A stretch of 64,000 nucleotides of DNA from Bradyrhizobium aeschynomenes (GTDB taxonomy: Bacteria > Pseudomonadota > Alphaproteobacteria > Rhizobiales > Xanthobacteraceae), in NCBI RefSeq assembly GCF_013178945.1, contig NZ_JABFDM010000001.1:248001-312000 (forward strand). Reading direction: 5' to 3'. Below are positions 30,201-39,432 of the stretch, piece after piece (within the stretch, counting starts at the first letter, position 1; the number at the start of each line of letters is the position of its first letter). The position numbers were made by a program, and so were the translations under genes. Below the pieces are notes generated by a model. It saw nothing but the letters and a program-made list of their open reading frames with translations, had not been told where the DNA came from and searched no databases.

Positions 30201-30570
30201 GGTCGGAGGTGTGGTTGACGACAAGCTCGGTGATCACGCGCAGACCGCGCCGCTGCGCCTCCTGGATGAAGCGCTTGAACTCCTTCATCGTCCCGAAATC
30301 GGGATTGATGCTGCCGTAATCGGCGATGTCGTAGCCGTCGTCGCGGCCCGGCGAGGGATAGAACGGCAGCAGCCACAGCGCGGTGACGCCGAGATCCTGG
30401 AGATAGTCGAGCTTCTCGGTGAGGCCGGCGAAGTCGCCGATGCCGTCATGGTTGCTGTCGGCAAACGCCTTGACGTGCAACTGGTAGATGATCGCGTCCT
30501 TGTACCACAGGCCGTCGCCGTCGGTCTCGGTCTGAAGATTGGGGACATCCAGGGATGACATCAGGTTCAT
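27268..30570 (-). CDS. treS: Trehalose synthase-maltokinase fusion (TreS-Pep2)
   Basis: 1100-residue fusion. The N-terminal GH13 trehalose synthase (about 1-545) interconverts trehalose and maltose: [51 protein letters not shown] and [12 protein letters not shown]. The C-terminal part (about 560-1100) is a maltokinase of the aminoglycoside-kinase-like fold with [12 protein letters not shown], the catalytic-loop motif [13 protein letters not shown] and the metal-binding IIDFDGDE; it makes maltose-1-phosphate from ATP. I chose the ATG at 30570, preceded by GAGG; MSSLDV at 30561 is an alternative. First gene of the operon, divergent from malQ. Confidence 0.95.
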   Translation of the reverse strand: MNLMSSLDVPNLQTETDGDGLWYKDAIIYQLHVKAFADSNHDGIGDFAGLTEKLDYLQDLGVTALWLLPFYPSPGRDDGYDIADYGSINPDFGTMKEFKRFIQEAQRRGLRVITELVVNHTSDQHHWFKRARRSPPGSSARNWYVWSDTDQKYPGTRIIFTDTEKSNWTWDPEAGQFYWHRFFSHQPDLNFDNPRVVNAIIQVMKRWLDAGVDGFRLDAIPYLCERDGTNNENLPETHAIIKRLRVELDNYAKDKLLLAEANQWPEDVQEYFGQGDECHMAYHFPLMPRIYMAIAQEDRFPITDILRQTPDIPASCQWALFLRNHDELTLEMVTDVERDYLWSTYANDPRARINVGIRRRLAPLMDNDRRKIELMNSLLMSFPGTPIIYYGDEIGMGDNIYLGDRNGVRTPMQWTPDRNGGFSRADPARLYAPMIMDPVYGYEAVNVEAQSRSLSSLLNATKKLISVRKSTLAFGRGTMTFIRPANRSVLAYVRQYRDEVILCVANLSRSAQATELDLSAFKDRVPIEMLGRSRFPAIGELPYMITLAPYGFYWFQLKEREKSEPVVQRAVPEFETLVVPLGSTWVSLARTRSLFEHDVLPGHLARTRWYPERAPEAIEATLTSAIPFCDIGDNRPWLIFFKAAGRKDDLRYLLPMQIDWVRFDRERYNPQAFAAVRQGAREGTLLDAANNPIFLSLLLRNLAQSLTVEENGLRLEFRPTSKFPDKPIRESEQIRVIETDRCSSKAVVNNEFFIKIYRELEAGSHPETDVGRFLTETAGFANVPPLLGSVEVIQDGERRTVGSVHGFVENQGDGWTVSAAYLDRYIDDQRVFAASGDVRQSEELSPYLRYVMQAGRRLGELHVALASRSDIAEFAPEPTTADSLDHWIDRLRAQAGLVFGSLSERRDRLKDPERGLADQVLSRRGELSERLSALARHIGGQDIRVHGDFHLGQILIVKDDIFIIDFDGDEEQPLEERRRKAPPARDIAGFLRSIDCSIRVALDRALNAAPDDHGRLAAALSEWRDQATAAFLAGYREVKAHQRLWPDDSRGAEALLNFFMLEKALGALEYDLAHRPDWLRVALGNLLRVLSESAPASESS

Positions 30571-30922
30571 GAGGCCCTCACCTAGGAGAGAGGATGAAAG
30601 ATCGGCTGCTGACGGGGGCGCGACGCGACGTGTCTCGGCTCCGACAGATGCGGCTCTCCTCAAAAGAGGGCAGAATAGGGGAGAAAGCGTCCTGGAGGGC
30701 GACGCTCTCGAACGTGTGCGTAAATTTGTTCACTGTGATGCCATTGACAAGAAATCGGTGTCCCGGTTCGCTAGGAATCGAGACGACCTCATACAAAGCT
30801 GCCGGGCCCGGATTTGTTCCCTGAGGAACGAGGGCAGGGGCGGCGCGTTAGAGGTCTATCCTCTTGCTGTCCCACAATAATTTACCGACGTACGACCCCC
30901 ATACGTCCAGATCGCGTGCCGA
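30571..30922. other. Divergent regulatory region, treS operon and malQ
   Basis: 352 bases without a gene. It contains an exact EcfG-type promoter for malQ (see separate entry), an inverted repeat GTTCC-CTGA-GGAAC (30816-30829) and, on the minus strand, a possible sigma-70 pair TTGTCA-N17-AAATTT (about 30750-30722) for the treS operon. No exact EcfG pair was found for the treS direction. Confidence 0.5.
30825..30849 (+). promoter_or_regulatory. EcfG-type promoter upstream of malQ
   Basis: GGAAC (30825-30829), exactly 16 bases, CGTT (30846-30849): an exact match to the general-stress sigma consensus. It lies 73 bases before the malQ ATG. Confidence 0.6.
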
Positions 30923-32875
30923 ATGGATCTCTACAGCGAAGCTCACAGTCTCGGAATCCTGACAGAATTCTATGATGGTCAGGGACAGCGCCGCGTTACC
31001 GACGAGGCGGCCCTCAAGATTATCGTCGAGGCCTTCCCCAGGCCGACGCCTCACCGGCTCCTGAGCGGCGCGATCGTGATTCGGTCTGCGCAGCCGGTCC
31101 GCAGCCGCCTCAGCGAGGACGCCAAGCTGCCGGTGGCCTGGGTCATCAAGCGCGGCGACGCCACAATTGCAAAGGGTGAGACGCACGACGCCTTGGTCGA
31201 ATGGCCCCAGGATCTACCCGTGGGCAGCTATCGCCTGGAGCTCCTGGATGCGACGTCATGCCGAGAGGAACTGCCGCTGCTGGTTGCGCCCGACAAGGCG
31301 TTCCCGGGCGATTTCGACCGCGTCTGGCTGTTGGCGGTGCAGCTCTACGGCATCAGGTCACGCCGCAACTGGGGCATGGGGGATTTCACCGACCTCGCCC
31401 ATCTCATTCAGCTATGTGCCAAGCTGGGCGCGGACGGCGTCGGCCTCAATCCGCTGCACGCGCTGTTCGACGACCGGCCCGGCGATTTCAGTCCCTACGC
31501 GCCGAACAGCCGGCTGTTTCTCAACGCCCTGTATATTGATGTCGAGCAGGCGCCCGGCTTTGCGAAGGGACCGGACGACAAGCAGCTCGAGGCGCTCCGG
31601 CAATCCGTGCTGGTCGACTACAACGGCGTCGCGGCGTTGAAATGGCCGGCCTTGCGCGCGGCGTTCGACGCCTTCGTGTCTGCGCCCGACAGCGCCGAAG
31701 CGGCGGAGTTCAAGACCTATCGCGCCGAGCGCGGCGATCTGCTGGCGCGCTTCACCTGTTTCGAGGTGCTGCGGCATCGTTTCCAAAAACCGTGGTGGGA
31801 ATGGCCCGAGGAATGGCGGCAGCCCGACGCTGCGCGCTGCGCCGCGCTGCTGAGCGGTCCGGAGCGGCGCGAGGCCGACTTCGTGGCCTATGTGCAGTGG
31901 CTCGCCGAGCGCCAGTTGCGCCGTTGCAAGGATCTTGCCCATCGGTTGGGCATGAAGGTCGGCCTGTATCTCGATGTCGCCGTCGGCGTCCAGTCCGATG
32001 GGTTCGATGCCTGGAACGAGCAGGGCGCCATCTCGCGCACGCTGTCCGTTGGCGCGCCGCCTGATCCCTTGAACACGGTCGGACAGAACTGGGGACTGGC
32101 GGGCTTCAATGCTCCAGGGCTCGAATTGAAGAACTTCGAGCCGTTTCGCGAGATGATCAGGGCCTCGATGCGTCACGCCGGCGCGATCCGGCTCGACCAC
32201 GTGCTCGGCCTGAAGCGGCTCTATCTGGTGCCGCATGGTTTTCCAGCCAAGCAGGGCGCCTATGTCCAGATGCCGTTCGATGCGCTGCTCGCCGCCACCG
32301 CGATGGAGAGCATCGCCAACGAATGCATCGTCATCGGTGAGGATCTCGGCACCGTGCCGGAAGGGTTTCGCGAGCAGATGGCCGATTGGGGGCTGTGGTC
32401 CTACAAGGTGATGATCTTCGAGCGCGACGACAACGGACGCTTCCGCGACGTCGACTCCTACCCGCCCAACGCCCTGGTCACTCTGAACACCCACGATCTC
32501 TCGACCTATGCCGGCTGGCGGTCGTTCGGCGACCTCAACACCAAGCGCGGTCTGGCCATCGATCCCGGCGAGAGCGATCAGGATCGCTGGCGTGCGCTCG
32601 GGCTCTGGGACGAGGTGCTGCGCCACAATGGGATCCACGGCAACAACGTTTATTCTGCGGTTGGATTCCTGTCGCGGACGCGGTCGCGGCTGCTGGCGAT
32701 CTCGCTCGAGGATCTGCTCGGCGTGGTCGATCAGCCCAATATCCCCGGTACGATCGACGAGCATCCCAACTGGCGCCGCAAGATGCCGATCGACATCGAG
32801 GACATCTCCGGCGCCGCAAATGTCGCGGCGCTGAAGGCCGCAACCGCTGAACGGATCAGTCCGGCCGGCGTTTAA
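30923..32875 (+). CDS. malQ: 4-alpha-glucanotransferase (amylomaltase)
   Basis: 650-residue GH77 disproportionating enzyme that transfers glucan segments between maltodextrins and releases glucose. Landmarks are YGIRSRRNWGMGDFTDL, LNPLHALFDDRPGDFSPYAPNSRLFLN, YLDVAVGVQSDGFDAWNEQG, the region AIRLDHVLGLKRLYLVPHG with the nucleophile aspartate, IVIGEDLGTVP with the acid glutamate, and NTHDLSTYAGW. It is divergent from the treS operon and 41 bases before a GH15 gene; an EcfG-type promoter precedes it. Confidence 0.94.
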   Translation: MDLYSEAHSLGILTEFYDGQGQRRVTDEAALKIIVEAFPRPTPHRLLSGAIVIRSAQPVRSRLSEDAKLPVAWVIKRGDATIAKGETHDALVEWPQDLPVGSYRLELLDATSCREELPLLVAPDKAFPGDFDRVWLLAVQLYGIRSRRNWGMGDFTDLAHLIQLCAKLGADGVGLNPLHALFDDRPGDFSPYAPNSRLFLNALYIDVEQAPGFAKGPDDKQLEALRQSVLVDYNGVAALKWPALRAAFDAFVSAPDSAEAAEFKTYRAERGDLLARFTCFEVLRHRFQKPWWEWPEEWRQPDAARCAALLSGPERREADFVAYVQWLAERQLRRCKDLAHRLGMKVGLYLDVAVGVQSDGFDAWNEQGAISRTLSVGAPPDPLNTVGQNWGLAGFNAPGLELKNFEPFREMIRASMRHAGAIRLDHVLGLKRLYLVPHGFPAKQGAYVQMPFDALLAATAMESIANECIVIGEDLGTVPEGFREQMADWGLWSYKVMIFERDDNGRFRDVDSYPPNALVTLNTHDLSTYAGWRSFGDLNTKRGLAIDPGESDQDRWRALGLWDEVLRHNGIHGNNVYSAVGFLSRTRSRLLAISLEDLLGVVDQPNIPGTIDEHPNWRRKMPIDIEDISGAANVAALKAATAERISPAGV

Positions 32876-32916
32876 GCAGCGGGGTTCGGGCGGGGGCATT
32901 TTCACGCGGATGCCGG

Positions 32917-34728
32917 ATGTCTTGCAGGATCGAAGATTATGCGCTGATCGGTGATTGCGAGACGGCGGCGCTGGTGAGCCGGAACGGATCGATCGACTGG
33001 CTGTGCTGGCCAGCGTTCGATTCCGACGCGTGCTTCGCGGCGCTGCTCGGCGATCACAACCATGGCCGCTGGCTCATCGCGCCCCAGGACAAAGTGACCG
33101 CCAGCTCGCGCCGCTATCGTGGCGACAGCCTGATCCTGGAGACCCGGTTCGAGACCGCGGCCGGAACGGTCGAGCTGGTCGATTTCATGCCGCCGCGTGG
33201 CAGCGCCTCCGACATCGTCCGGCTAGTTCGCGGCATCAGCGGCAAGGTGGCCCTGCGGATGGACCTGATCATCCGCTTCGGCTTCGGCGTCGAAATCCCC
33301 TGGGTGAGGCGCTCGGAGGACCGCACCGCGCTGCTCGCCGTGTGCGGCCCCGACATGACGGTGCTGCACACGCCGGTCGAGACGCGCGGCGAGAACATGA
33401 CGACGGTGGCGGAGTTCGGGGTCGTGGCCGGCGAGACCGTGCCGTTCGTTCTGACCTATGGTCCATCGCATCTGGCGCCCCCGAAAGCGATCGATCCGGA
33501 GCAGGCGCTCCGCGACACCGAAGCGTTCTGGCGGGACTGGTCGCGCCGTTGCACCTATCAGGGAGACCATCGTGATCTCGTGATGCGTTCGCTCATCACG
33601 CTGAAGGCGCTGACCTACGGCCCGACCGGCGGCATCGTCGCGGCCCCCACTACATCGCTTCCGGAGAAGCTCGGCGGCTGGCGCAATTGGGACTATCGCT
33701 TCTGCTGGCTGCGCGACGCGACCTTCACGCTGCTGGCGCTGATGAACTCCGGCTATACCGAAGAGGCGCTGGCCTGGCATAATTGGCTGCTGCGGGCGGC
33801 GGCCGGCGCGCCGGCGCATATGCAGATCATGTACGGCATCATGGGGCAGCGCCGGTTGACCGAGTGGGAAGCGGAATGGCTCCCGGGCTATGAAGGCGCC
33901 CAGCCCGTCCGGATCGGCAACGCAGCCCATGCGCAGCTTCAGCTCGACGTCTATGGGGAGCTGATCGACGCCTTTCACCAGGCACGCATGAGCAGGCTCA
34001 AGCTCGATGACGGCACCTGGGCGCTCGAATGCGCGGTGCTCGATCATCTCACCGACGTCTGGAACCAGCCCGACCACGGAATCTGGGAGCGTCGCGGCGA
34101 CGGCCGCCACTACGTGTTCTCCAAGGTCATGACCTGGGTTGCGTTCGACCGCGCCATCAAGAGCGCCGAGCGCTTCCATCTGGAGGCGCCGCTCGAGCGC
34201 TGGCGACGTCTGCGCGAGACCATTCATCGCGACGTCTGCGAGAAGGGCTTCGATGCGGGGCTCGGCAGTTTCGTCGAATCCTACGGGTCTGGGCTGCTCG
34301 ATGCCAGCCTGCTGCTGTTGCCGGCCGTCGGCTTCCTGCCGTGCTCAGATGCGCGCATTCGCGGCACCATCGCGGCGATCGAGCGGCACCTGCTCCGCGA
34401 TGGTTTCGTGCTGCGCCATGATCCGCGCGAGATGTCGTCGGAGGAGCAGCAGCCGATCGAAGGCGCCTTCCTGGCCTGCACGCTGTGGTTGGCCGATGCG
34501 CACGTGCTGACCGGCGAGCTCGAGAAGGCCGAGATCCTGTTCCAGCGCGTGGTCGAAATCGCCAATGACGTCGGGCTGATTGCCGAGGAATATGACATCG
34601 AAGCACGCCGGCAGACCGGCAATTTTCCTCAGGCATTGACACATATTGCGCTGATCAACACGGCGCAAAATCTCAGCGGTGCCAAGCGGGCGAGCGACAA
34701 GCCGGCCAAGCAGCGGTCGGAGTCATGA
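32917..34728 (+). CDS. Glycoside hydrolase family 15 protein (glucoamylase/trehalase-like)
   Basis: 603-residue protein with an N-terminal super-beta-sandwich (IEDYALIGDCETAALVSRNGSIDWLCWPAF) and a C-terminal (alpha/alpha)6 barrel. The active-site region WRNWDYRFCWLRDATFTLLAL and the C-terminal GLIAEEYD...GNFPQALTHIALINTA carry the expected acid and base residues. GH15 members of this length include glucoamylases and, in actinobacteria, trehalases. Given the neighbouring trehalose and maltodextrin genes either role is plausible; sequence alone does not decide. Probably co-transcribed with malQ. Confidence 0.87.
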   Translation: MSCRIEDYALIGDCETAALVSRNGSIDWLCWPAFDSDACFAALLGDHNHGRWLIAPQDKVTASSRRYRGDSLILETRFETAAGTVELVDFMPPRGSASDIVRLVRGISGKVALRMDLIIRFGFGVEIPWVRRSEDRTALLAVCGPDMTVLHTPVETRGENMTTVAEFGVVAGETVPFVLTYGPSHLAPPKAIDPEQALRDTEAFWRDWSRRCTYQGDHRDLVMRSLITLKALTYGPTGGIVAAPTTSLPEKLGGWRNWDYRFCWLRDATFTLLALMNSGYTEEALAWHNWLLRAAAGAPAHMQIMYGIMGQRRLTEWEAEWLPGYEGAQPVRIGNAAHAQLQLDVYGELIDAFHQARMSRLKLDDGTWALECAVLDHLTDVWNQPDHGIWERRGDGRHYVFSKVMTWVAFDRAIKSAERFHLEAPLERWRRLRETIHRDVCEKGFDAGLGSFVESYGSGLLDASLLLLPAVGFLPCSDARIRGTIAAIERHLLRDGFVLRHDPREMSSEEQQPIEGAFLACTLWLADAHVLTGELEKAEILFQRVVEIANDVGLIAEEYDIEARRQTGNFPQALTHIALINTAQNLSGAKRASDKPAKQRSES

Positions 34729-34753
34729 GCCCGGCGCCCGACTGCCGGGGCCG

Positions 34754-35566
34754 CTAACCTTGCGCGTTCTCGGCCAGGATCATCTCCATGGCGTTGGCGA
34801 AGCCTTCGTCCTGATTCGACGTGGTGATGCGCTTGGCTTTGTTCTTGACGTCGTCACTGGCATTGCCCATGGCGATCGAGAGGCCGCTGACATCGAACAT
34901 CGCGACGTCGTTATGCATGTCGCCGATGGTCGCGACCTGGTCGAGAGGGATGCCGAGGCGCTGCGCCATCGCCGTCACGAACGTTCCCTTGTTGCGGCCG
35001 GGCGGGGTGATGTCGAGATAATAGCTCTGCGAGCGGACGGCAGTTGCCTCCGTCCCCAGCAGCTCGCGCATCTCGCTCTCGGAGCGGGCCAGCAGCTCGA
35101 AATCGCGGCTGGCGCCGACGATCTTGCAGGCGCTGGAGAGATAGGGGGTGAAATCATCGATGATGGTCGGGTCGGCGCGGATCGCGCGCTGTTCGTTGGG
35201 CACGTAGTCGCCGTCCGGATTGCGCGTCAGCCACGCATCGCTCGTGAACACCCAGATGTCGATGGCGCGCCGGTGCAGCAGATCGATGCACCGCTCGGCG
35301 GCCCCGGCCGGAATGAGGCTCTGCTCCAGCGGCCGCATGTCGGGACCGATGATCGAGCTGCCGTTGAACGGACCGACCGGCAGGTCGATCTGCAATGGCG
35401 CGATCAGAAAGCCCATGCCGATCGCCGGCCGGCTGGATGTGATGGTGAAGGCGATGCCCGCCTCGCGGAGCTGGCGCGCCGCCTTTGCGGCCCGCTCGGT
35501 CAGCACCTTGTCCTTGGTCAGGAGCGTGCCGTCGACATCGGAAACGACGAGAGCAATGTGGGTCAT
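34754..35566 (-). CDS. HAD-IIB (Cof-type) sugar-phosphatase-like hydrolase
   Basis: 270-residue HAD superfamily phosphatase. Motif I is VVSDVDGTLLTKD, motif II lies in ITSSRPAIGM, motif III includes the lysine in RNKGTFV, and motif IV is TIGDMHNDVAMF. The C2B-type cap between motifs II and III places it with Cof/YidA phosphatases of phosphorylated sugars. The ATG at 35566 is preferred because the upstream ATG codon (35578) itself forms the ribosome site GGAAGG. It is 18 bases after the pgl-gntK gene and ends the pentose-phosphate operon, so a phosphosugar substrate is likely but unidentified. Confidence 0.88.
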   Translation of the reverse strand: MTHIALVVSDVDGTLLTKDKVLTERAAKAARQLREAGIAFTITSSRPAIGMGFLIAPLQIDLPVGPFNGSSIIGPDMRPLEQSLIPAGAAERCIDLLHRRAIDIWVFTSDAWLTRNPDGDYVPNEQRAIRADPTIIDDFTPYLSSACKIVGASRDFELLARSESEMRELLGTEATAVRSQSYYLDITPPGRNKGTFVTAMAQRLGIPLDQVATIGDMHNDVAMFDVSGLSIAMGNASDDVKNKAKRITTSNQDEGFANAMEMILAENAQG

Positions 35567-35584
35567 GAGACCTTCCATTCGCAG

Positions 35585-36853
35585 TCAGGCGCGGCCCTGA
35601 CCGATGCGCAGCCGTTGCAGGATGCCGTCCACGATCGTCTCCACCGGAGCATCGACCGATACCGTGACGGGATGTTCGTCACCTCCCGGCGGCTCCAGCG
35701 TGGCAAACTGGCTGTCGAGCAGGCCGGTCGGCATGAAGTGACCCTTGCGGTGACGCATCCGGTCGGCGATCAGGTTCTGGCTCCCCTCGAGATAGACGAT
35801 GCGGACGTCGTCTCGATTGCCGGCCAGGATATCGCGATAAACCTTCTTGAGGGCCGAGCAGGCGATGATGATGCGTTCGCCGTTCGCGCGGCAACGTGCA
35901 ATCTCATCGGCGATCGCCTGAAGCCACGGCCAGCGATCCTCGTCGGTGAGCGGGTGGCCCGCACTCATCTTGGCGACGTTGGCTGGCGGATGGAAGCTGT
36001 CGCCGTCTTCGAAGCGCCACCCCAGGCGCTGAGCCAGGGTCTCGCCGATCGTGCTCTTGCCCGAGCCGGCCACGCCCATGATGATGAGCGCCTGCGGCAG
36101 CTCCGGCGGTGATCGATCCAATGAGGTCTCCGGCCACGCCGCCGCGTCGATCAGAAGTATCGTGTGATGGTTCGAGCGGGCGCGATGGGCGGGCAGGTTC
36201 TCGCCCGCCAGCACCCGCGTCAAGATCGCGCGCTTGTCCGGGCCGGCCACTTCGAACAGCATGGTTCGGCAGGAGCCGAGGGCAGGCAGGGTCAGGCTGA
36301 CCCTGGGAACGAACGGCGTCACGTTGGCCTTGTCGACGCCGACGACCCAGCGATCACTGACATCGACGGCCGGGAAGCCTGGAAACAGCGAGGCGACGTG
36401 GCCATCGGGGCCGATGCCGAGCAGCACCAGATCGAACAGCGGCCGTGCCGGATCGAGCTTGTCGGCGCCGTAGAAGGCCATCAGCTCGCGTTCATAGGCG
36501 CGCGCTGCAGCCTCGGGCGCGGCCGTGTCGGTCGGGATCGGATGAATGTTCGCAGGTGGTGCGCAGGCATCGAGGAACGCGTGCCGAGCCACCGTCATGT
36601 TGTGCAGTGGGTCGCCAGGGGCCACGAAGCGCTCGTCGCCGATGAACCAGTGCACGCGTGCCCATGGGATGCGCGCACGGCAGGCGTCCGTCGCCAGCAG
36701 TTCGTAGAGCTGCTTCGGGCTGGATCCGCCGGTCAGGCAGATGGCGATTCGGCCGGGGTTGACCGCGATCTGTGCAATGAGGCGATCGGCTGCAGCCTGT
36801 GCCATCGCCGCCTTGTCGGCGACGCGCACCAACGCGGGAGAGGCGGTCGCCAT
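35585..36853 (-). CDS. pgl: 6-phosphogluconolactonase-gluconokinase fusion
   Basis: 422-residue two-domain protein. Residues 1-240 are 6-phosphogluconolactonase: ICLTGGSSPKQLYELL, HWFIGDERFV and LLGIGPDGHVASLFPG. After a short proline-containing linker (PETSLDRSPPELPQ), residues 253-422 are a GntK-type gluconokinase with the P-loop GVAGSGKST (260-268), GWRFEDGDSFHP, CSALKKVYRDIL and GHFMPTGLLDSQFATLE. Both domains make 6-phosphogluconate, one from the lactone and one from free gluconate, so the fusion concentrates two entries at the Gnd step. It lies 3 bases after zwf, with the gnd gene upstream in the operon. Confidence 0.93.
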   Translation of the reverse strand: MATASPALVRVADKAAMAQAAADRLIAQIAVNPGRIAICLTGGSSPKQLYELLATDACRARIPWARVHWFIGDERFVAPGDPLHNMTVARHAFLDACAPPANIHPIPTDTAAPEAAARAYERELMAFYGADKLDPARPLFDLVLLGIGPDGHVASLFPGFPAVDVSDRWVVGVDKANVTPFVPRVSLTLPALGSCRTMLFEVAGPDKRAILTRVLAGENLPAHRARSNHHTILLIDAAAWPETSLDRSPPELPQALIIMGVAGSGKSTIGETLAQRLGWRFEDGDSFHPPANVAKMSAGHPLTDEDRWPWLQAIADEIARCRANGERIIIACSALKKVYRDILAGNRDDVRIVYLEGSQNLIADRMRHRKGHFMPTGLLDSQFATLEPPGGDEHPVTVSVDAPVETIVDGILQRLRIGQGRA

Positions 36854-36856
36854 GGC

Positions 36857-38374
36857 TCAGGTCAGCCTTCGCCAGCTGCGACCGTCGCGCGCGAGCAGAT
36901 CGGCGGCCGCCGCAGGGCCGTCGCTGCCGGCTTCATACGAATGCAGGCCGTCGCGGCCGGCCTTCTTCCAGGCCTCGATGAACGGCTCCACCGCCTTCCA
37001 CCCGGCCTCCACGCTGTCGGCACGCTGGAACAGGATGTTGTCGCCGATCATGCAGTCATAGATCAGCGTCTCGTAGCCGGTGGCCGGCTCGGCCTGGAAA
37101 TAATCTTTGTAGTTGAACTTCATCTGCACGCCGTCGGTGCGGATGGTCGGCCCTGGAATCTTGGTGTTGAACTGCAAGGTGATGCTCTGGGTCGGCTCGA
37201 TGCCGATCACGAGATAGTTCTCCGCCAGCGTATCGATCGGCGTGCAGCTGAACATCGCGAACGGCGCCTGGCGGAACTTGATCGCGACCTCGGTGCGCTT
37301 GGCGCCGAGGGCCTTGCCGGTGCGGAGGTAGAACGGCACGCCGGCCCAGCGCCAGTTGTCGATGGTGAGCTTCAGCGCCGCATAGGTTTCGGTGGGGCTA
37401 TCGGGCCGAACATCCTTGGTCTTGCGGTAGTCGGACAGCTCGGTGTCGCCGACCTGGCCCGCCTTGTATTGGCCGCGGACGGAATTCAGCAGCGCTTCCT
37501 GTTCGGTGAGCGGCTGGATGGCCGAGAGCACCTCTGCCTTCTCGGAGCGGACGGTATGCGCATCGAAACGCGCAGGCGGCTCCATCGCCACCAGCGACAG
37601 CAGCTGAAACAGATGGTTCGGCACCATGTCGCGCAGCGCGCCGGTCGCGTCATAGAAGCTGCCGCGCGTTCCCACCCCGAGTTTCTCCTCGACCGTGATC
37701 TGGACGTGGTCGATGTGATGCCTGTTCCAGATCGGCTCGAACATGCCGTTCGCGAAGCGCAGCACCAGGATGTTCTGCACCGTCTCTTTGCCGAGGTAGT
37801 GATCGATGCGGTAGATCTGGTGCTCGGTGACGAGCTCCAGCAACTGGTCGTTCAGCTTCTTGGCCGAAGCGAGATCGGTGCCGAACGGCTTTTCGACCAC
37901 GAGCCGGCGCCACGCCTTGCCGTCCTCCTTCAGCAACCCGACACGTCCGAGCTGCTGGGCGATCGGCGCAAAGGCAGTCGGCGGCGTCGCCAGATAGAAC
38001 AGCCGGTTGCCATGGGTCTCACGCGCAGCCTCGAGCTTTTCGAGCCGCGCCTTCAGCTGATCGAAGCTGTCCGGCTCCCTCGGATCGGCCTCGATCGCGG
38101 TGACGCAGTGCAGCAGGCGCTGGGCGATCTCGTCCTCGACCGGACGGGTCGCGTATTTGCGCAAGCCTTCCATCAGATTGTCGCGCAGCTGCTCGCTCGA
38201 CATGCCCTTGCGGGCGATGCCGACGATGCAGAACCGATCCGGGAGCAGATGATTGGCGGCGAGATTGTAGAGCGACGGCAGGACGAGGCGGTGCGTGAGA
38301 TCGCCGGTCACTCCGAAGATAACGAAGGCGCAGGCGTCAGGCTTCTGATGTTGCGGCTGGCGGGGATGTGTCAC
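36857..38374 (-). CDS. zwf: Glucose-6-phosphate 1-dehydrogenase
   Basis: 505-residue NADP(or NAD)-dependent enzyme that opens the oxidative pentose-phosphate and Entner-Doudoroff routes. The N-terminal Rossmann motif is [13 protein letters not shown]. The substrate site is [16 protein letters not shown], and [11 protein letters not shown] is typical. Its ATG overlaps the gnd stop by four bases. It runs on glucose-6-phosphate that can come from glucan breakdown encoded next door. Confidence 0.97.
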   Translation of the reverse strand: MTHPRQPQHQKPDACAFVIFGVTGDLTHRLVLPSLYNLAANHLLPDRFCIVGIARKGMSSEQLRDNLMEGLRKYATRPVEDEIAQRLLHCVTAIEADPREPDSFDQLKARLEKLEAARETHGNRLFYLATPPTAFAPIAQQLGRVGLLKEDGKAWRRLVVEKPFGTDLASAKKLNDQLLELVTEHQIYRIDHYLGKETVQNILVLRFANGMFEPIWNRHHIDHVQITVEEKLGVGTRGSFYDATGALRDMVPNHLFQLLSLVAMEPPARFDAHTVRSEKAEVLSAIQPLTEQEALLNSVRGQYKAGQVGDTELSDYRKTKDVRPDSPTETYAALKLTIDNWRWAGVPFYLRTGKALGAKRTEVAIKFRQAPFAMFSCTPIDTLAENYLVIGIEPTQSITLQFNTKIPGPTIRTDGVQMKFNYKDYFQAEPATGYETLIYDCMIGDNILFQRADSVEAGWKAVEPFIEAWKKAGRDGLHSYEAGSDGPAAAADLLARDGRSWRRLT

Positions 38375-39420
38375 GCGCGGTCGGCCCCATTGTTATCCTT
38401 GGGCTTGACGATCTCGGGCGCGCTCTGGCGCGCGGGATCAGGATGCTGCTCCGGCTCCTTGTGGCCGCCGAAGCCCTCGCGCATGGCCGACAGGATCTTT
38501 TCCGCGAAAGTGTGCTCCTGGCGCGAGCGGAAGCGCGCGAACAAAGCGGCCGTCAGCACTTCCGCCGGCACGGCCTCGTCGATCGCGGCATTGATGGTCC
38601 AGCGGCCCTCGCCAGAATCCTCGACATAGCCGGAGTACTTCTCGAGTCCCGGCTGACGCGCCAGTGCGCTCGCGGTGAGGTCGAGCAGCCAGGACGGAAT
38701 GACACTGCCCCGGCGCCAGACCTCGGCGATGTCGGCGAGATCGAAATCGAACCGGTGCGCTTCTGGCAGCACCTCGCTGTTGGCATTGCGCAGGATGTCG
38801 AAGCCTTCGGCATAGGCCTGCATCAGGCCATACTCGATGCCGTTGTGGATCATCTTGACGAAATGTCCCGCGCCGGTGGGGCCGGCGTGGATGTAGCCCT
38901 GCTCGACGCGGGGGTCGCGGCTATCACGACCCGGCGTGCGCGGAATATCGCCGATCCCCGGTGCGAGCGTTGCGAAGATCGGATCAAGCCGGTTCACGAC
39001 GGCCTTGTCGCCCCCGATCATCATGCAGTAGCCGCGGTCGAGGCCCCAGACTCCGCCGGAGGTGCCGACATCGACATAGTGCAGCCCGCGCTCTCGGAGT
39101 GCCTTGCCGCGGCGGACGTCGTCCTGCCAAAAACTGTTGCCACCATCGATGATGACGTCATCAGCCGACATCAGCTTGGTCAGTTGTTCAACGGTGGCTT
39201 CCGTAATCTTGCCGGCCGGCAGCATGATCCAGGCGTGCCGCGGCGTGGCAAGCTTGCTGACGAACTCCTCCAAGCTCGCGGCGCCAGTCGCGCCTTCCGA
39301 GACAAGGGCCGCGACGGCCTTCGTGTCGCGATCATAGACGACGCAAGAATGTCCCGCGCGCATCAGGCGGCGCACGATGTTGCCGCCCATCCGCCCGAGA
39401 CCGATCATTCCCAATTGCAT
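38371..39420 (-). CDS. gnd: 6-phosphogluconate dehydrogenase, decarboxylating (short form)
   Basis: 349-residue enzyme of the short GndA/YqeC-type, which is often NAD-linked, compared with about 470 residues for the classical enzyme. The N-terminus [21 protein letters not shown] is the cofactor site, [21 protein letters not shown] and [22 protein letters not shown] are substrate-site motifs. A short extra tail after about residue 325 (rich in P, D and N) is not part of the fold. It sits between tal-pgi (12 bases upstream) and zwf (4-base overlap). Confidence 0.94.
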   Translation of the reverse strand: MQLGMIGLGRMGGNIVRRLMRAGHSCVVYDRDTKAVAALVSEGATGAASLEEFVSKLATPRHAWIMLPAGKITEATVEQLTKLMSADDVIIDGGNSFWQDDVRRGKALRERGLHYVDVGTSGGVWGLDRGYCMMIGGDKAVVNRLDPIFATLAPGIGDIPRTPGRDSRDPRVEQGYIHAGPTGAGHFVKMIHNGIEYGLMQAYAEGFDILRNANSEVLPEAHRFDFDLADIAEVWRRGSVIPSWLLDLTASALARQPGLEKYSGYVEDSGEGRWTINAAIDEAVPAEVLTAALFARFRSRQEHTFAEKILSAMREGFGGHKEPEQHPDPARQSAPEIVKPKDNNGADRA

Positions 39421-39432
39421 GACGAGCCCTTC

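Noticed and set aside
27349..30558. 1069-codon open frame on the plus strand opposite treS/maltokinase
   Set aside because: Same artefact; all conserved enzyme motifs lie on the minus strand.
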